From an uncultured Lachnospiraceae bacterium (GTDB taxonomy: Bacteria; Bacillota; Clostridia; Lachnospirales; Lachnospiraceae): 64,000 nt of DNA. The DNA is taken from positions 62,001-126,000 of the forward strand of contig CAJUJM010000111.1 in NCBI GenBank assembly GCA_910586755.1. Reading direction: 5' to 3'. Position numbers and translations under genes: made by a program. Numbering within the stretch: the stretch's first letter is position 1; every line of letters starts with the position of its first letter. Below, piece by piece: positions 16,365 to 26,586 of the stretch. The notes below the pieces were generated by a model. The model made no database searches, was not told the DNA's origin, and saw only the letters and a program-made list of their open reading frames with translations.

Positions 16365-17501
16365 ATGCAGGACTTGGACTTACAGGAAATCAGACTGAAA
16401 TTAGACCAAATAGATAAAAACATTACCGCTCTTTTTGAAGAACGGATGAAGCTGTGCGGCGATGTGGCGGCTTTTAAAATTCAGACGGGAAAGGCAGTTT
16501 ATGATGGAGAACGGGAAAAACAGAAGCTGAATACTGTCCGCAGCCTGGCTCATGGCGATTTTAACCAGCAGGCGGTAACAGAACTGTTTTCCCAGATGAT
16601 GACCATCAGCCGGAGATACCAGTATCAACTACTTGGAGCTCAGGGCCGGATTCCTCCTGCTGGATTTGAATGTGTGGAAAAACTGAACAGAGAAAATATC
16701 CGCGTGGTGTATCAGGGGACAGAGGGAGCCTACAGCCACGGGGCGGCTCTCCGGTATTTCGGGGAAGATGTTCAGGCTTACCATGTTCCCACCTGGGAAG
16801 ACGCTATGAGGGAGGTGGACGAAAACCGTGCAGATTATGCGGTTCTGCCCATTGAGAATTCTTCCGCAGGAGCAGTCAGCGATATCTACGACCTTCTGGT
16901 CCAGTATAACAATTATATAGTGGGAGAGGTGCTTTTAGAGGTAAACCATGCGCTGCTGGGGCTTCCTGGTTCCCGGATTGATGAGATCCGCACGGTCTAT
17001 TCCCATCCGCAGGCTTTGATGCAAAGCTCAAAATATCTCAATGCAAACAAAAACTGGCGCCAGGTCAGCGTAGCCAACACTGCGGTGGCGGCCAAAAAGA
17101 TATTAGAAGATGGGGATCAGACCCAGGCCGCAGTAGCCAGCGAGACTGCCGGCCGCCTGTACGGCCTTATCCCCTTAAAAACACATATTAATCACAACGA
17201 AAACAATACTACCCGGTTCATTATTGTGACAAACCGGCCGGTTTACCAGGAAGGGGCAAAGAAAATCAGCATTTGCTTTGAACTGCCTCACAAGAGCGGC
17301 TCCCTGTATAATATGCTGGGCAATTTTATTTTTAATAATGTGAATATGGTAATGATTGAATCCCGACCCATACTGGATCGCAATTGGGAATACCGGTTCT
17401 TTGTAGACATTGAAGGAACTTTAGACAGCGCCCCGGTTCAAAATGCCCTGATGGGGATTGCACAGGAAGCGCCGGGGCTGCGGATTTTAGGAAATTATTA
17501 G
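16365..17501 (+). CDS. pheA: Bifunctional chorismate mutase / prephenate dehydratase
   Basis: A 378-residue fused enzyme (P-protein) of phenylalanine synthesis. Residues 1-90 form an AroQ-type chorismate mutase helix bundle. Residues about 105-285 form the dehydratase, including the catalytic NNTTRF motif. The last 80 residues form an ACT domain with an ESRP motif, expected to bind phenylalanine for feedback inhibition. It converts chorismate to prephenate and then phenylpyruvate. The stop codon overlaps the first unit of a tandem repeat that leads to the next gene. Confidence 0.96.
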   Translation: MQDLDLQEIRLKLDQIDKNITALFEERMKLCGDVAAFKIQTGKAVYDGEREKQKLNTVRSLAHGDFNQQAVTELFSQMMTISRRYQYQLLGAQGRIPPAGFECVEKLNRENIRVVYQGTEGAYSHGAALRYFGEDVQAYHVPTWEDAMREVDENRADYAVLPIENSSAGAVSDIYDLLVQYNNYIVGEVLLEVNHALLGLPGSRIDEIRTVYSHPQALMQSSKYLNANKNWRQVSVANTAVAAKKILEDGDQTQAAVASETAGRLYGLIPLKTHINHNENNTTRFIIVTNRPVYQEGAKKISICFELPHKSGSLYNMLGNFIFNNVNMVMIESRPILDRNWEYRFFVDIEGTLDSAPVQNALMGIAQEAPGLRILGNY

Positions 17502-17600
17502 GAGGAAATACCCAGGGGCATACCTGTATGCCCAGAAAGCAGGGCAAAAAGGAGGAAATACCCGGGGGTATACCTGTATGCCCAGAAAGCAGGGCAAATA
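17500..17600 (+). repeat. Tandem 50-bp repeat, each unit carrying a ribosome-binding site and a palindrome
   Basis: Two units (17500-17549 and 17550-17600) start with AGGAGGAAATACCC, contain the palindrome GGGCATACCTGTATGCCC (one base changed in the second copy) and end with AGAAAGCAGGGCAAA. A third AGGAGGAAAT follows directly and serves the DUF815 gene start at 17611. The first two ribosome sites have no nearby start codon. Confidence 0.85.
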
Positions 17601-17610
17601 AGGAGGAAAT

Positions 17611-18885
17611 ATGAATACATCGGAATTTGTACTGTACAGAAATCTGGAGAATCAGGATCTGCTGGATTCTATGACAGAGCTTCTGGACGGAGGAGAAAAT
17701 GGAGGGCTGGATTCTTATGCCTGTGCAAACTGCCTGCTAGAGCTGTCTGCCAGATATGGATTTGAGGGCAACCTTTGGCATTGCTTTCTGGCTTATTGCC
17801 TGGCAACCCACGAGAATGCCTACAGTACTGCCTGCGAAATTGCAGGCCCGGTTCAGGGAACCATCAACCATCTGGCAGCCCATGATTTTGCACTTATGAA
17901 GGAGCTGTTTGATAAAGATATTACCGGGCTTCCCGGCGGCATCTGGAACCATCTGGCAGAGTTTCAAGGGGCAGATTACACCGGAAAAGTATTTAACAAG
18001 CGGATCCAGAGACGTATCGTAACTCTGGCAAAGGACTTGGAGGCGGCATACAGCATAGAAGAGTTTCAGGCTCTGGTAACCGGATTTTATAAAGAATTCG
18101 GAGTGGGCCGGTTCGGGCTTAATAAGGCATTCCGCATAGAAGAGCGGGATCTCCCCGGCGGCCGCAGGGGGACCTGGATCCAGCCCATTACCAGCATTGA
18201 GCATGTATACCTGGATGATTTGGTGGGATATGAACTTCAAAAAGAAAAACTGATTGCCAACACCGAAGCTTTTATTGAGGGAAGAGAAGCAAATAATGTC
18301 CTCCTTTACGGAGATGCAGGCACAGGAAAATCCTCCAGTGTAAAAGCGATTCTGAACCAGTATTATGAGAAAGGACTTCGGATTATCGAGGTCTACAAGC
18401 ACCAGTTTTGCTGCCTTTCCGACGTACTGGAGGAAATCAAAGATCGAAATTATAAATTTATTATCTATATGGACGACTTATCCTTTGAGGATTTTGAGAC
18501 AGAATATAAATACCTGAAGGCAATTATCGAAGGAGGTCTGGGCAAAAAGCCGTCTAATGTATTGATTTACGCAACCTCAAACCGCCGTCATTTGATTCGG
18601 GAGAAATTCAGCGATAAGAAAGAGATTCTGGACGATCTCCACGGAAATGATACGGTACAGGAAAAACTTTCCCTGGTTTCCAGGTTTGGCGTTACCATTT
18701 ACTTTGGGGCTCCGGACAAATTCCAGTTCCAGAAGATTGTAAAAGTATTGGCGGATCGTTACCATATCCAGATGACAGAGGAAGAACTGTATGCGGAGGC
18801 AAATAAATGGGAGCTGTATCACGGGGGGCTTTCCGGCCGCACAGCCGCCCAGTTTATTACTCACCTGCTAGGGAAAAAGAAATAA
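17611..18885 (+). CDS. DUF815 family AAA ATPase
   Basis: A 424-residue cytoplasmic ATPase. The N-terminal half (residues 1-200) is helical and has no recognisable motif. The C-terminal half matches DUF815: an LDDLVGYE-type lead-in, Walker A GDAGTGKSS from residue 234, Walker B-like IIYMDDLSFED near residue 288, a sensor segment (IYATSNRRHLIREKF) and a helical lid. The function of the family is not established. It precedes the polyphosphate genes with only 12 bases between it and the Ppx-like gene, so a shared role is plausible but inferred. Confidence 0.88.
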   Translation: MNTSEFVLYRNLENQDLLDSMTELLDGGENGGLDSYACANCLLELSARYGFEGNLWHCFLAYCLATHENAYSTACEIAGPVQGTINHLAAHDFALMKELFDKDITGLPGGIWNHLAEFQGADYTGKVFNKRIQRRIVTLAKDLEAAYSIEEFQALVTGFYKEFGVGRFGLNKAFRIEERDLPGGRRGTWIQPITSIEHVYLDDLVGYELQKEKLIANTEAFIEGREANNVLLYGDAGTGKSSSVKAILNQYYEKGLRIIEVYKHQFCCLSDVLEEIKDRNYKFIIYMDDLSFEDFETEYKYLKAIIEGGLGKKPSNVLIYATSNRRHLIREKFSDKKEILDDLHGNDTVQEKLSLVSRFGVTIYFGAPDKFQFQKIVKVLADRYHIQMTEEELYAEANKWELYHGGLSGRTAAQFITHLLGKKK

Positions 18886-18897
18886 GGAGGAACCTAT

Positions 18898-20466
18898 ATG
18901 GCAGCCATCCAGACATTTGCAGCAATTGACGTAAGCTCCTTTGAAATGGAGTTGGGAATTTATGAGATTTCCCAGAAAAACGGTATCCGCGTCATTGACC
19001 GTGTACGCCATCCTATTGTCCTGGGCCGGGATGTCTATAATGGCAGAAAAATCACGTATGATACCATGGACGAAATGTGCCGGATCCTGGAAGATTTTTC
19101 CCGGATTATGAAGGGCTATAAGGTTCAGGCATACCGGGCTTACGCTACCAGCGCCCTGAGGAATGCCAGAAATAACCAGATTGTTCTGGATCACATTAAG
19201 GTTCGCACGGATTTAGATGTGAAAATCATCAGCAATTCGGAACACCGGTTTATCAGCTATAAGGCCATTGCTGCCAAGGACGCGGAGTTTAATAAAATCA
19301 TTCAGAAGGGTACGGCCATTGTGGATTCCGGTTTTGGAAGCCTGCAGCTTACCCTGTTTGACAAGGAAAGCCTGGTTACCACCCAAAACCTTCCCCTGGG
19401 AGGCCTGCGGATCCGGGAACTTTTAGCCGGTATTCCGGCTAATTTGAACCTGACCCTGGATTTAATGGGTGAGATTATAGACAATGAATTATTTACCTTC
19501 CGCAAAATTCATTTAAAAGATCGGGAGATTAAAAACATTATTGGCATTGGGCGCAGCACCCTGTATTTATTCCAAAATAAAGAAAAGCGGGTAAGGCCTG
19601 AGTGGGTTACAGCCGACGAGGCCAAACAGTATTATCAGGATATGGTTTCTGCAAGCCTGGATACCATTGCAGTCCGGCTGGGAGTTAATACGGAGTTTGT
19701 CAGACTCCTTTTGCCCAGCGCCATGATTTATAAACGCCTTCAGGAGATGATGGGGGCGGAGATGATCTGGCTTCCCGGCATTGACTTGTGCGACGGGATT
19801 GCTGCTGACTATGCGGAAAAGTATCGTCTGGTAAAATTTAACCATGACTTTCAGAGAGACATTGTAATCGAGGCCCGCAACCTGGCTAAGCGTTATAAAT
19901 GCCATGCCGGACACAACCAGGCAGTGGAGCTTTATGCTCTGGCCATCTTTGACACTGCCAAACGGTATCACGGTATGGGAAAGAGGGAACGGTTACTTTT
20001 ACAGATCGCGGTTCTTCTCCACTCCTGTGGTAAGTTTATCAGCATGAAAAATGCCAACGAGAGCGCCTACAATATCGTTATGTCCACAGAGATAATCGGA
20101 CTGAGCCACCTGGAACGGGAAATTGTAGCCAATGTAGTCCGCTACAATATTGGAGATTTCGAATATGACAAGGTCCACCTGGAGATGGGGATGTTTCAGA
20201 GCGGCCTGACGGATATGGATGAAAAAAATGTGACAATCCTGATTGCCAAACTGACAGGCATCCTGAGGCTGGCCAATGCAATGGACAAAAGCCACCGGCA
20301 GAAGTTAACAGGCTGCCGCATGACCATGAGAGATCAGAAACTGATCATTACGACAGAGTATGAAGGGGATATTACTCTGGAAAAAATGTCTTTTGAACAG
20401 AGAGCGGATTTCTTCGAGGAGATCTATGGGATACGTCCAATATTAAAACAGAAAAGGAAGGGGTAG
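18898..20466 (+). CDS. Divergent Ppx/GppA family phosphatase with HD-like domain
   Basis: A 522-residue protein of the Ppx/GppA family, whose members hydrolyse polyphosphate or (p)ppGpp. The ASKHA-fold N-terminal part has the conserved YATSALRNARN segment (about residue 80). The usual phosphate-binding DIGGGSTE is changed to DSGFGSLQL, and the usual GEEEA-like loop reads NSEHRF. In the C-terminal HD-like domain the usual HDIG stretch reads HSCGKFI. These changes leave its activity uncertain. It ends four bases before polyphosphate kinase, which supports a role in polyphosphate metabolism. The start has a strong AAGGAGG site. Confidence 0.85.
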   Translation: MAAIQTFAAIDVSSFEMELGIYEISQKNGIRVIDRVRHPIVLGRDVYNGRKITYDTMDEMCRILEDFSRIMKGYKVQAYRAYATSALRNARNNQIVLDHIKVRTDLDVKIISNSEHRFISYKAIAAKDAEFNKIIQKGTAIVDSGFGSLQLTLFDKESLVTTQNLPLGGLRIRELLAGIPANLNLTLDLMGEIIDNELFTFRKIHLKDREIKNIIGIGRSTLYLFQNKEKRVRPEWVTADEAKQYYQDMVSASLDTIAVRLGVNTEFVRLLLPSAMIYKRLQEMMGAEMIWLPGIDLCDGIAADYAEKYRLVKFNHDFQRDIVIEARNLAKRYKCHAGHNQAVELYALAIFDTAKRYHGMGKRERLLLQIAVLLHSCGKFISMKNANESAYNIVMSTEIIGLSHLEREIVANVVRYNIGDFEYDKVHLEMGMFQSGLTDMDEKNVTILIAKLTGILRLANAMDKSHRQKLTGCRMTMRDQKLIITTEYEGDITLEKMSFEQRADFFEEIYGIRPILKQKRKG

Positions 20467-20470
20467 CTTC

Positions 20471-22642
20471 ATGGCTGTACAGAATGTGCCGGATTTTTTA
20501 AATCCTCAAAATTATGTAAATCGTGAATTAAGCTGGATTGAATTTAACCATCGGGTGCTGGAGGAAGCCAGGGACAAGACCCTGCCATTATTTGAACGCC
20601 TGAAATTTTTAAGCATTACCTCATCCAATCTGGACGAATTTTTTATGGTCCGGGTAGCCTCTTTAAAGGATCAGGTTCATGCAAAATATACCAAGCCGGA
20701 TATTGCCGGTCTGACTCCGGAAGAACAGCTGGACAAAATCAGCAAAAGAGCCCACAAACTGGTAAATGTCCAATATTCCACCTACAACCGCTCCCTGCTC
20801 CCTGCCCTGAGCCAGAATGGACTGAACATTTTGGACGGATATGAGGATCTTACGGAAGAACAGGCAGAGTACGCAGACCGGTATTTTAAGGAGAATGTGT
20901 ACCCGGTGTTAACCCCTATGGCAGTAGATCCTTCCCGTCCTTTCCCTCTGGTGCGTAACAAATCGCTGAATATTGCAGCGCTTCTGAAAAAGAAAACAAA
21001 GGGAAAAGAGCTGGAATTTGCTATGGTTCAGGTGCCTTCCGTTCTGCCCAGGATCATTGAGCTCCCGGTAACGGTTCACGAGGATGGGAAGGAAACCCAC
21101 AATGTGATTCTGCTGGAGGAAATTATTGAGAAGAATATCCCATCCCTGTTTTTAAATTATGATATCATTGCTGCCCATCCCTTCCGGATCATGCGAAATG
21201 CGGATTTGACCATCGATGAGGACGAGGCCAACGATTTGCTGGAAGAAATTCAAAAACAGCTGAAGCGCCGTCAGTGGGGCGAGGTGATCCGGCTGGAAAT
21301 TGAGGAGAAAATTGATAAGAGACTGTTGAAGATTCTAAAAAAGGAGCTGGCAGTCAGCAGCGAGGATATTTTTGAGATTAATGGGCCCCTGGATTTGACA
21401 TTTTTAATGAAAATGTATGGCATGCCGGGGTTTGACCATTTAAAGAACCAGCCCCATACTCCTCAGCCGGTGCCGGAACTGATGAATGAGGACGATATTT
21501 TTACCAATATCCGCAAAGGGGACATCCTTCTGCATCACCCATACGAGACATTTGACCCGGTAGTGGAATTTGTCCGCACTGCGGCAAAGGATCCCCAGGT
21601 TCTTGCCATCAAGCAGACCCTTTACCGGGTCAGCGGACATTCCCCAATCATTGCCGCTTTAGCGGAAGCGGCGGAAAACGGCAAACAGGTCTCAGTTCTG
21701 GTGGAGCTGAAAGCCCGGTTTGATGAGGAAAACAACATTATCTGGGCCAAAAAGCTGGAGAAAGCCGGTTGTCATGTTATTTACGGCCTTCTGGGGCTGA
21801 AGACCCACAGCAAGATCACTCTGGTAGTCCGCCGGGAGGAGGACGGGATTCGCCGCTACGTTCATCTGGGAACCGGAAATTATAATGATTCTACGGCAAA
21901 GCTGTATACGGACTGCGGAATGTTTACCTGCAACCCTTTGTACGGCGAGGATGCAACGGCAGTATTTAATATGCTGTCCGGATATTCAGAACCCCTTAGC
22001 TGGAACTGCCTGGCAGTAGCGCCCCTCCGACTGCGGGAAACGATGCTGCGCCGCATCCAGAGAGAAAAGGAAAATGCAGAAAAGGGCAGAAAAGCTCATA
22101 TCATCGCCAAGATGAATTCTTTATGTGACAAAGAGATTATTGCCGCCCTTTATGAGGCAAGCTGTGCCGGAGTAACCATCCAGCTGATTATCCGGGGAAT
22201 CTGCTGTCTCCGCGCCGGGGTACCGGGATTAAGTGAAAATATCTCCGTCCGCTCTATTGTAGGAAATTTCCTGGAGCACAGCCGGATTTTCTATTTTGAA
22301 AACAACGGGGCGCCTAAATTGTTTATGGGAAGCGCAGACTGGATGCCCAGAAATTTAGATAAACGTGTGGAGATTGTATTCCCTGTAGAATCAGAAGAAG
22401 TAAAAGAGAAGGTGATGCACATCCTGGAAGTGCAGCTGGCTGATAATGTGAAGGCTCACATCCTGCAGCCCGACGGCAGCTACGAGAAGCCGGACCGCCG
22501 GGGCAAAACTCAGGTGAATTCCCAAAACCAGTTTTGTGAGGAGGCGGCCCGCAGCGCTGTTATGGAGCGGAAAAAGGCAGACACAATAGGGAGAGGCACT
22601 TTTATTCCTGTAGAGAGCCAGGAAGTGGAGGATTGGAAGTAA
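20471..22642 (+). CDS. ppk1: Polyphosphate kinase 1
   Basis: A 723-residue enzyme of normal length that makes polyphosphate from ATP and runs in reverse. Domains follow the family order: an N-terminal helical domain (SWIEFNHRVLEEA), a head domain, then two PLD-like catalytic domains. The phosphorylated histidine lies in LKTHSKITLVVR (about residue 442), and the HLGTGNYND segment follows. The second catalytic domain contains the HSRIFYF region. It overlaps nothing but starts four bases after the Ppx-like gene, which makes a polyphosphate operon of DUF815, ppx-like and ppk1. Confidence 0.96.
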   Translation: MAVQNVPDFLNPQNYVNRELSWIEFNHRVLEEARDKTLPLFERLKFLSITSSNLDEFFMVRVASLKDQVHAKYTKPDIAGLTPEEQLDKISKRAHKLVNVQYSTYNRSLLPALSQNGLNILDGYEDLTEEQAEYADRYFKENVYPVLTPMAVDPSRPFPLVRNKSLNIAALLKKKTKGKELEFAMVQVPSVLPRIIELPVTVHEDGKETHNVILLEEIIEKNIPSLFLNYDIIAAHPFRIMRNADLTIDEDEANDLLEEIQKQLKRRQWGEVIRLEIEEKIDKRLLKILKKELAVSSEDIFEINGPLDLTFLMKMYGMPGFDHLKNQPHTPQPVPELMNEDDIFTNIRKGDILLHHPYETFDPVVEFVRTAAKDPQVLAIKQTLYRVSGHSPIIAALAEAAENGKQVSVLVELKARFDEENNIIWAKKLEKAGCHVIYGLLGLKTHSKITLVVRREEDGIRRYVHLGTGNYNDSTAKLYTDCGMFTCNPLYGEDATAVFNMLSGYSEPLSWNCLAVAPLRLRETMLRRIQREKENAEKGRKAHIIAKMNSLCDKEIIAALYEASCAGVTIQLIIRGICCLRAGVPGLSENISVRSIVGNFLEHSRIFYFENNGAPKLFMGSADWMPRNLDKRVEIVFPVESEEVKEKVMHILEVQLADNVKAHILQPDGSYEKPDRRGKTQVNSQNQFCEEAARSAVMERKKADTIGRGTFIPVESQEVEDWK

Positions 22643-22648
22643 ATTTTC

Positions 22649-23629
22649 TTATTCTCCCACAGGAAGGCCGCTGTGATAGGAGTAATCTCCAAGCTCATCT
22701 AAAAGAGGCTCAAAGGCTTCCGGATTGGTAATCTCTCCGGAGCTGATGAGCTTTTCTATATGGGAGTAAATAACCGCACATTTTATCAGAGATCTGTGAA
22801 ACAGATCCGGGAAGGAAGCGGTAGAGGCCATCTGGTGATTCCAGGGATTGCACCAGGGTTCATGATCGGAATTCAGGCTCTTTCTGGGAGAAGAGACTTT
22901 ATCGGTGACAATCTTGGTGGATGCTACCGGGTGTTTTAAAAACAATGACTCCACAAACTCAATGCCCGCCTGTTTCCTGCCGGACTTATCCGCCAGGGTC
23001 CGGCAGCCAAACCGCATGGCCAGGATAGAGCGGTGAACCATACGGGGGGTGACCTGGAAATTATTTTTATAAGTAATAGGGTAATAAGCTTCATTGATGC
23101 TCTGGGCCAGAAAACGGGAGATAAACTGGGTCTCCAGACCGTTTAGGCAGATGGTTGCCGCCTGATTAAACTGAGAAGGCCGCTTATGCTTATATTTATA
23201 GAGAAGCAGCGCGTCAATATCATTTTCTAAAAGGGCATGAAGGCCGTGGTGATGAGTGGTGGGATTCTTTACATCATATCCGATGCGCCCGTAGACAAAA
23301 GGATGGCAGGTATAATCACCGATATAATGCCCCAGATAGCCGCAAAAATAAGCCAGGGCCTGCTCCCTTTGCTGTTTGGATTGGATCTTTGCCAGGTTCG
23401 TCAGGCAGCAACGGAAAAAGAGGTTAACATGGTGCTCATGCATATAAGAGCCTACATTCCGGTAATCCCTGTGGCGCAAAATGGGAATGTTGTAAAAAAA
23501 CATATCGGGGCCCTGAAGCCCAAGTTGGTAGAGCCAGCGGTATTTGGCAATTATAAACTTTAACTGGCTGGAAGGCATATCATTGTAGGCTTTCATTCCG
23601 AGGATATAGTGGGTGGTAAAACCAGGCAT
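22649..23629 (-). CDS. Zinc-dependent phospholipase C-like protein (PF00882)
   Basis: A 326-residue protein of the zinc-dependent phospholipase C family. The N-terminal part has the family pattern: MPGFTTHYILG with an early histidine, GLQGPDMFFY (Asp), GSYMHEHH and the segment YFCGYLGHYIGDYTCHPF, which supply histidines and aspartates for zinc. THHHGLHALLEND extends this set. No signal peptide is seen, so unlike the secreted alpha-toxin it is probably cytoplasmic; the substrate is unknown. Its stop lies seven bases past the ppk1 stop on the other strand. Confidence 0.82.
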   Translation of the reverse strand: MPGFTTHYILGMKAYNDMPSSQLKFIIAKYRWLYQLGLQGPDMFFYNIPILRHRDYRNVGSYMHEHHVNLFFRCCLTNLAKIQSKQQREQALAYFCGYLGHYIGDYTCHPFVYGRIGYDVKNPTTHHHGLHALLENDIDALLLYKYKHKRPSQFNQAATICLNGLETQFISRFLAQSINEAYYPITYKNNFQVTPRMVHRSILAMRFGCRTLADKSGRKQAGIEFVESLFLKHPVASTKIVTDKVSSPRKSLNSDHEPWCNPWNHQMASTASFPDLFHRSLIKCAVIYSHIEKLISSGEITNPEAFEPLLDELGDYSYHSGLPVGE

Positions 23630-23689
23630 AGATACGCTCCTTTCTGTGGGGATGTGTTCATATTATATCATAAATATTACATAGGGGAT

Positions 23690-23729
23690 AGCGTTTCCGT
23701 CATAAATTCTATTGGAAAAGACTAGAAAG
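23690..23729 (+). repeat. 40-bp direct repeat, copy A
   Basis: This stretch, starting AGCGTTTCCGTCATAAATTC, matches 26587-26626 at 39 of 40 positions. It lies about 40 bases upstream of the M16 pseudogene start. It contains the short inverted pair TTTCC and GGAAA around a 15-base centre. Confidence 0.85.
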
Positions 23730-23772
23730 CGCAGCAGATACAGGAGGAATGATTATTACACAGGAGGGAAAA

Positions 23773-26555
23773 ATGAAACGGACTTATAAAGGGCTTGCAG
23801 CATGGGGACTGGCGGCGGCTATGGCAGTTTTAAGCGGATGCAATGGCCCGGAGATTACAGAAAGCACTGTCGGCCAGGAAACAGAGAAAATAGATTTATT
23901 GGTACAGAATAATTCGTCCGGCCGGTCAGAAGAAGGTTTGAAAGCAGGAGATATTATTTCCGGATTTACGGTAAAGTCTCTTTCTGACAGTCAGATGCTG
24001 CAGGCAGAACTGATTGGCTTTACCCACGAAAAAAGCGGGGCAGAGCTGATTTGGGTAAAAAACAGCGATCCGGAACTGGCATTTTCCATCAGCTATTACA
24101 CGCCGTATATTGACGAGACGGATATCAATCATGTATTTGAACACGCAATCATTGCTTCATCGGAAAAATATCCCAGCAAGGACTTGGCTTTCGATTTAGC
24201 CGGAAAGAGCTACAGCACGTTTGTCAATGCATTTACCTACAACACATTTACCTCTTATCCCGTAAGCTCTGAAAGCGAAGAACAGCTGATTAAGCTTATG
24301 GATGCATATTTAAGCTGTATGGTGGCGCCGGATATTCTCAAGAACGAAAACATTTTTAAACGGGAAGCGCTTCGCTATGAATTAGACAGTCCGGAAGGCC
24401 AGATTCAGATGATCGGCACCGTTTTTTTCGGAAGATTTTGGCTTTCTAACCAATATGCCGGTAGAAGCAGTCAACAATCTGGAGGATGCTTTGTACCCGG
24501 GTCAATATGCTTCCAATGCAGTGGGACGTTCTCACAGAAATTATCAGAATCTCACCTATGAAGCTGTTTTGGAGACCTACCAGCGCTATTATCATTTTGA
24601 TAACAGCCTGATTTTTCTCTATGGAGATATGGATTATGAAAGAGTATTAAATTTTATTGATCAGGAGTATTTGTCAAAAGCCCAAAGGCAGGGAACCGGA
24701 GCAGAATCAGGCATTTAAGGCGGCTGTAGACGAAACATTGACTCAGATTGCAGAGGAAGGGGTTGACGGAGAAATCCTGCGTTCCGTTTTAAAGCAGACC
24801 AAGACATCCAACTATCTGTTGAGGGATCAGATCAATGCAGGCGTAAATATTTTCCCCGACATTGTTAATTACTGGACCCATACCGGGAAAACCGATTTTT
24901 ATAATGTGTCAGAGCAGATGTTAATGGATGTGGAAAAAGACAGCGGGCAGGAAATTTTCCGCCGTCTGGCAGCAGAGGCCAGGAATGCAGGGCGCAGCGC
25001 ATTGGTGACCAATGTGCCGGAACCGGGGCTTGCCGAAAAAATTATAGAGGAAAAGGATGCTTATCTGGCGGATATGAAAGCCGCTATGACAGAAGAGGAG
25101 ATCCGCCAGATGATTCAGGATACGAAAGAATTCACAGAATGGAATGAGTCGGAAGGATCTAACAGTGACTTTATGATTGATCCAACAGATATTCCAGACG
25201 AGGAGCCTTATACAGACTATAAAAAAACGGAAGGAGACGGAGTTACTTATTATACGGCTCCTGCAGAAGTGGAAAGTGTAGGAAGCTACAAAATATACAT
25301 AGATATCAGTGACCTTTCTGACGAGGAACAGATGGAACTGGGGCTTTACAGTATGCTGGCAGGAGAAATGGGGACGAGGGAGCATACCTTAGAAGAAATT
25401 CTGAATTTAAAAAGCGAATATCTCCATTCCTACGAAATGGAATGCCTGTATCCGGATGGCGGGGAAGCTTATCCCATGATGAGACTGAGCTGGATCACAC
25501 TGACAGAAGATTACGAGGCAGGGCTCGCCCTTCTTCTGGAGATGCTGGGAAGCACGGATTTTACTGATACAAAATGTATTCAGCAGCTGCTTGAGAGAGA
25601 GGCTGACTTCTATGATATTTCGCGGGCAGATAATAAACTGAGCGTTGCCTGGAATCTGGCGGAATCCTATATTGACGGCAGCTACGCCTATCAGGAAGCA
25701 TACAGAGGACAGGAATTTTATTATTACCTTCTGGACACCAAAAACAAATTAGAGGGAGACAGCTCCTATGGAGCGGCTTTGGCAGAGCGCCTTCAGTCGC
25801 TTTCAGATAAACTTATGAAAAAGGGCCGTCTGATATTTGCCTGTGCAGCCCCGGAAACGGATCTTGAACGGATCAAAACCATCAGCGCGGGTTTTTTAGA
25901 GTCCCTTCCCTCCAAAGAGGCAGGAGAAAGCCTTATCGTATTCCCCCAAAAGGCACAGAAGCGGGCTGTGATACTGGAAAGTTCCGATCAATATACCGTT
26001 ACCGCTGGAAACTGTTATGAAGCGGACGGATTTTCCGGAAAGTACGTACCGTTTTTTATGGCGGCATCCGACCGGTACATGGTTCCCAAACTTCGTTTTC
26101 AGATGGGGGCATACGGCAGCGGAATCAGCTTTTTGGCTTATAATGGCGCAGTGCTTATGTACAGCGAAAGCGATCCCAATGCAGAAGAGACGATTGAGGT
26201 TTTTGAGGGGACGCCGGATGCCATTGAAAAGATGGAGCTGACCCAGGAGGAGCTGGACGGATATATTCTTTGGTCAGTGGCTGGATCTGGTATGGCCAGA
26301 GGAGTGTTGACAAAGCCCATGACAGCCATGGAAAATGAGATTATAGGGTGCGATAGCAGGAAAGCCTGTGATGTAGTCAACAGCATGAAGAAAGCCACAG
26401 TGGAAGATCAGAAGGCGGCAGCCCAATGCCTCCGGGAAATTTTAGAACAGTCCGGTACTGCAACTGTAGGCAATGAAGCCCGGTTAAAAGCCGGCGAGGC
26501 GGCTTACGACCAGCTTTTGTCCTATAAAAGCAGGAGAACGAATTCCGTTAATTAA
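23773..26555 (+). pseudogene. M16 (PreP-like) metallopeptidase lipoprotein, disrupted
   Basis: The reading frame changes twice. It opens at 23773 (AGGAGGG site) with a lipobox (AVLSGC) and the inverted zinc motif HVFEH (His120 to His124), with KREALRYE downstream as the third ligand region. At the seven-T run 24422-24428 one extra T shifts the frame; with six T the frame continues as VFSEDFGFLTNMPVEAV. Near 24672-24690 a second shift moves to the frame that runs to 26555. At this junction only about 14 residues lie between the QEYLSK strand and the FKAAVDETL helix. PreP proteins have about 110-120 there, so an internal deletion is likely. Intact, it would be a surface oligopeptidase. Confidence 0.85.
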
Positions 26556-26586
26556 AGAAATTAATCTGAAAATAGCAGGGAGTGAC

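Noticed and set aside
17737..18402. Minus-strand open frame of 221 codons across the DUF815 gene
   Set aside because: The plus-strand frame has Walker motifs and a strong ribosome site; the antisense frame has neither.
24657..26555. Independent gene for the C-terminal half of the M16 peptidase
   Set aside because: It would start at a TTG with no ribosome site and lacks the zinc motif; it is better read as the remnant of one disrupted gene.
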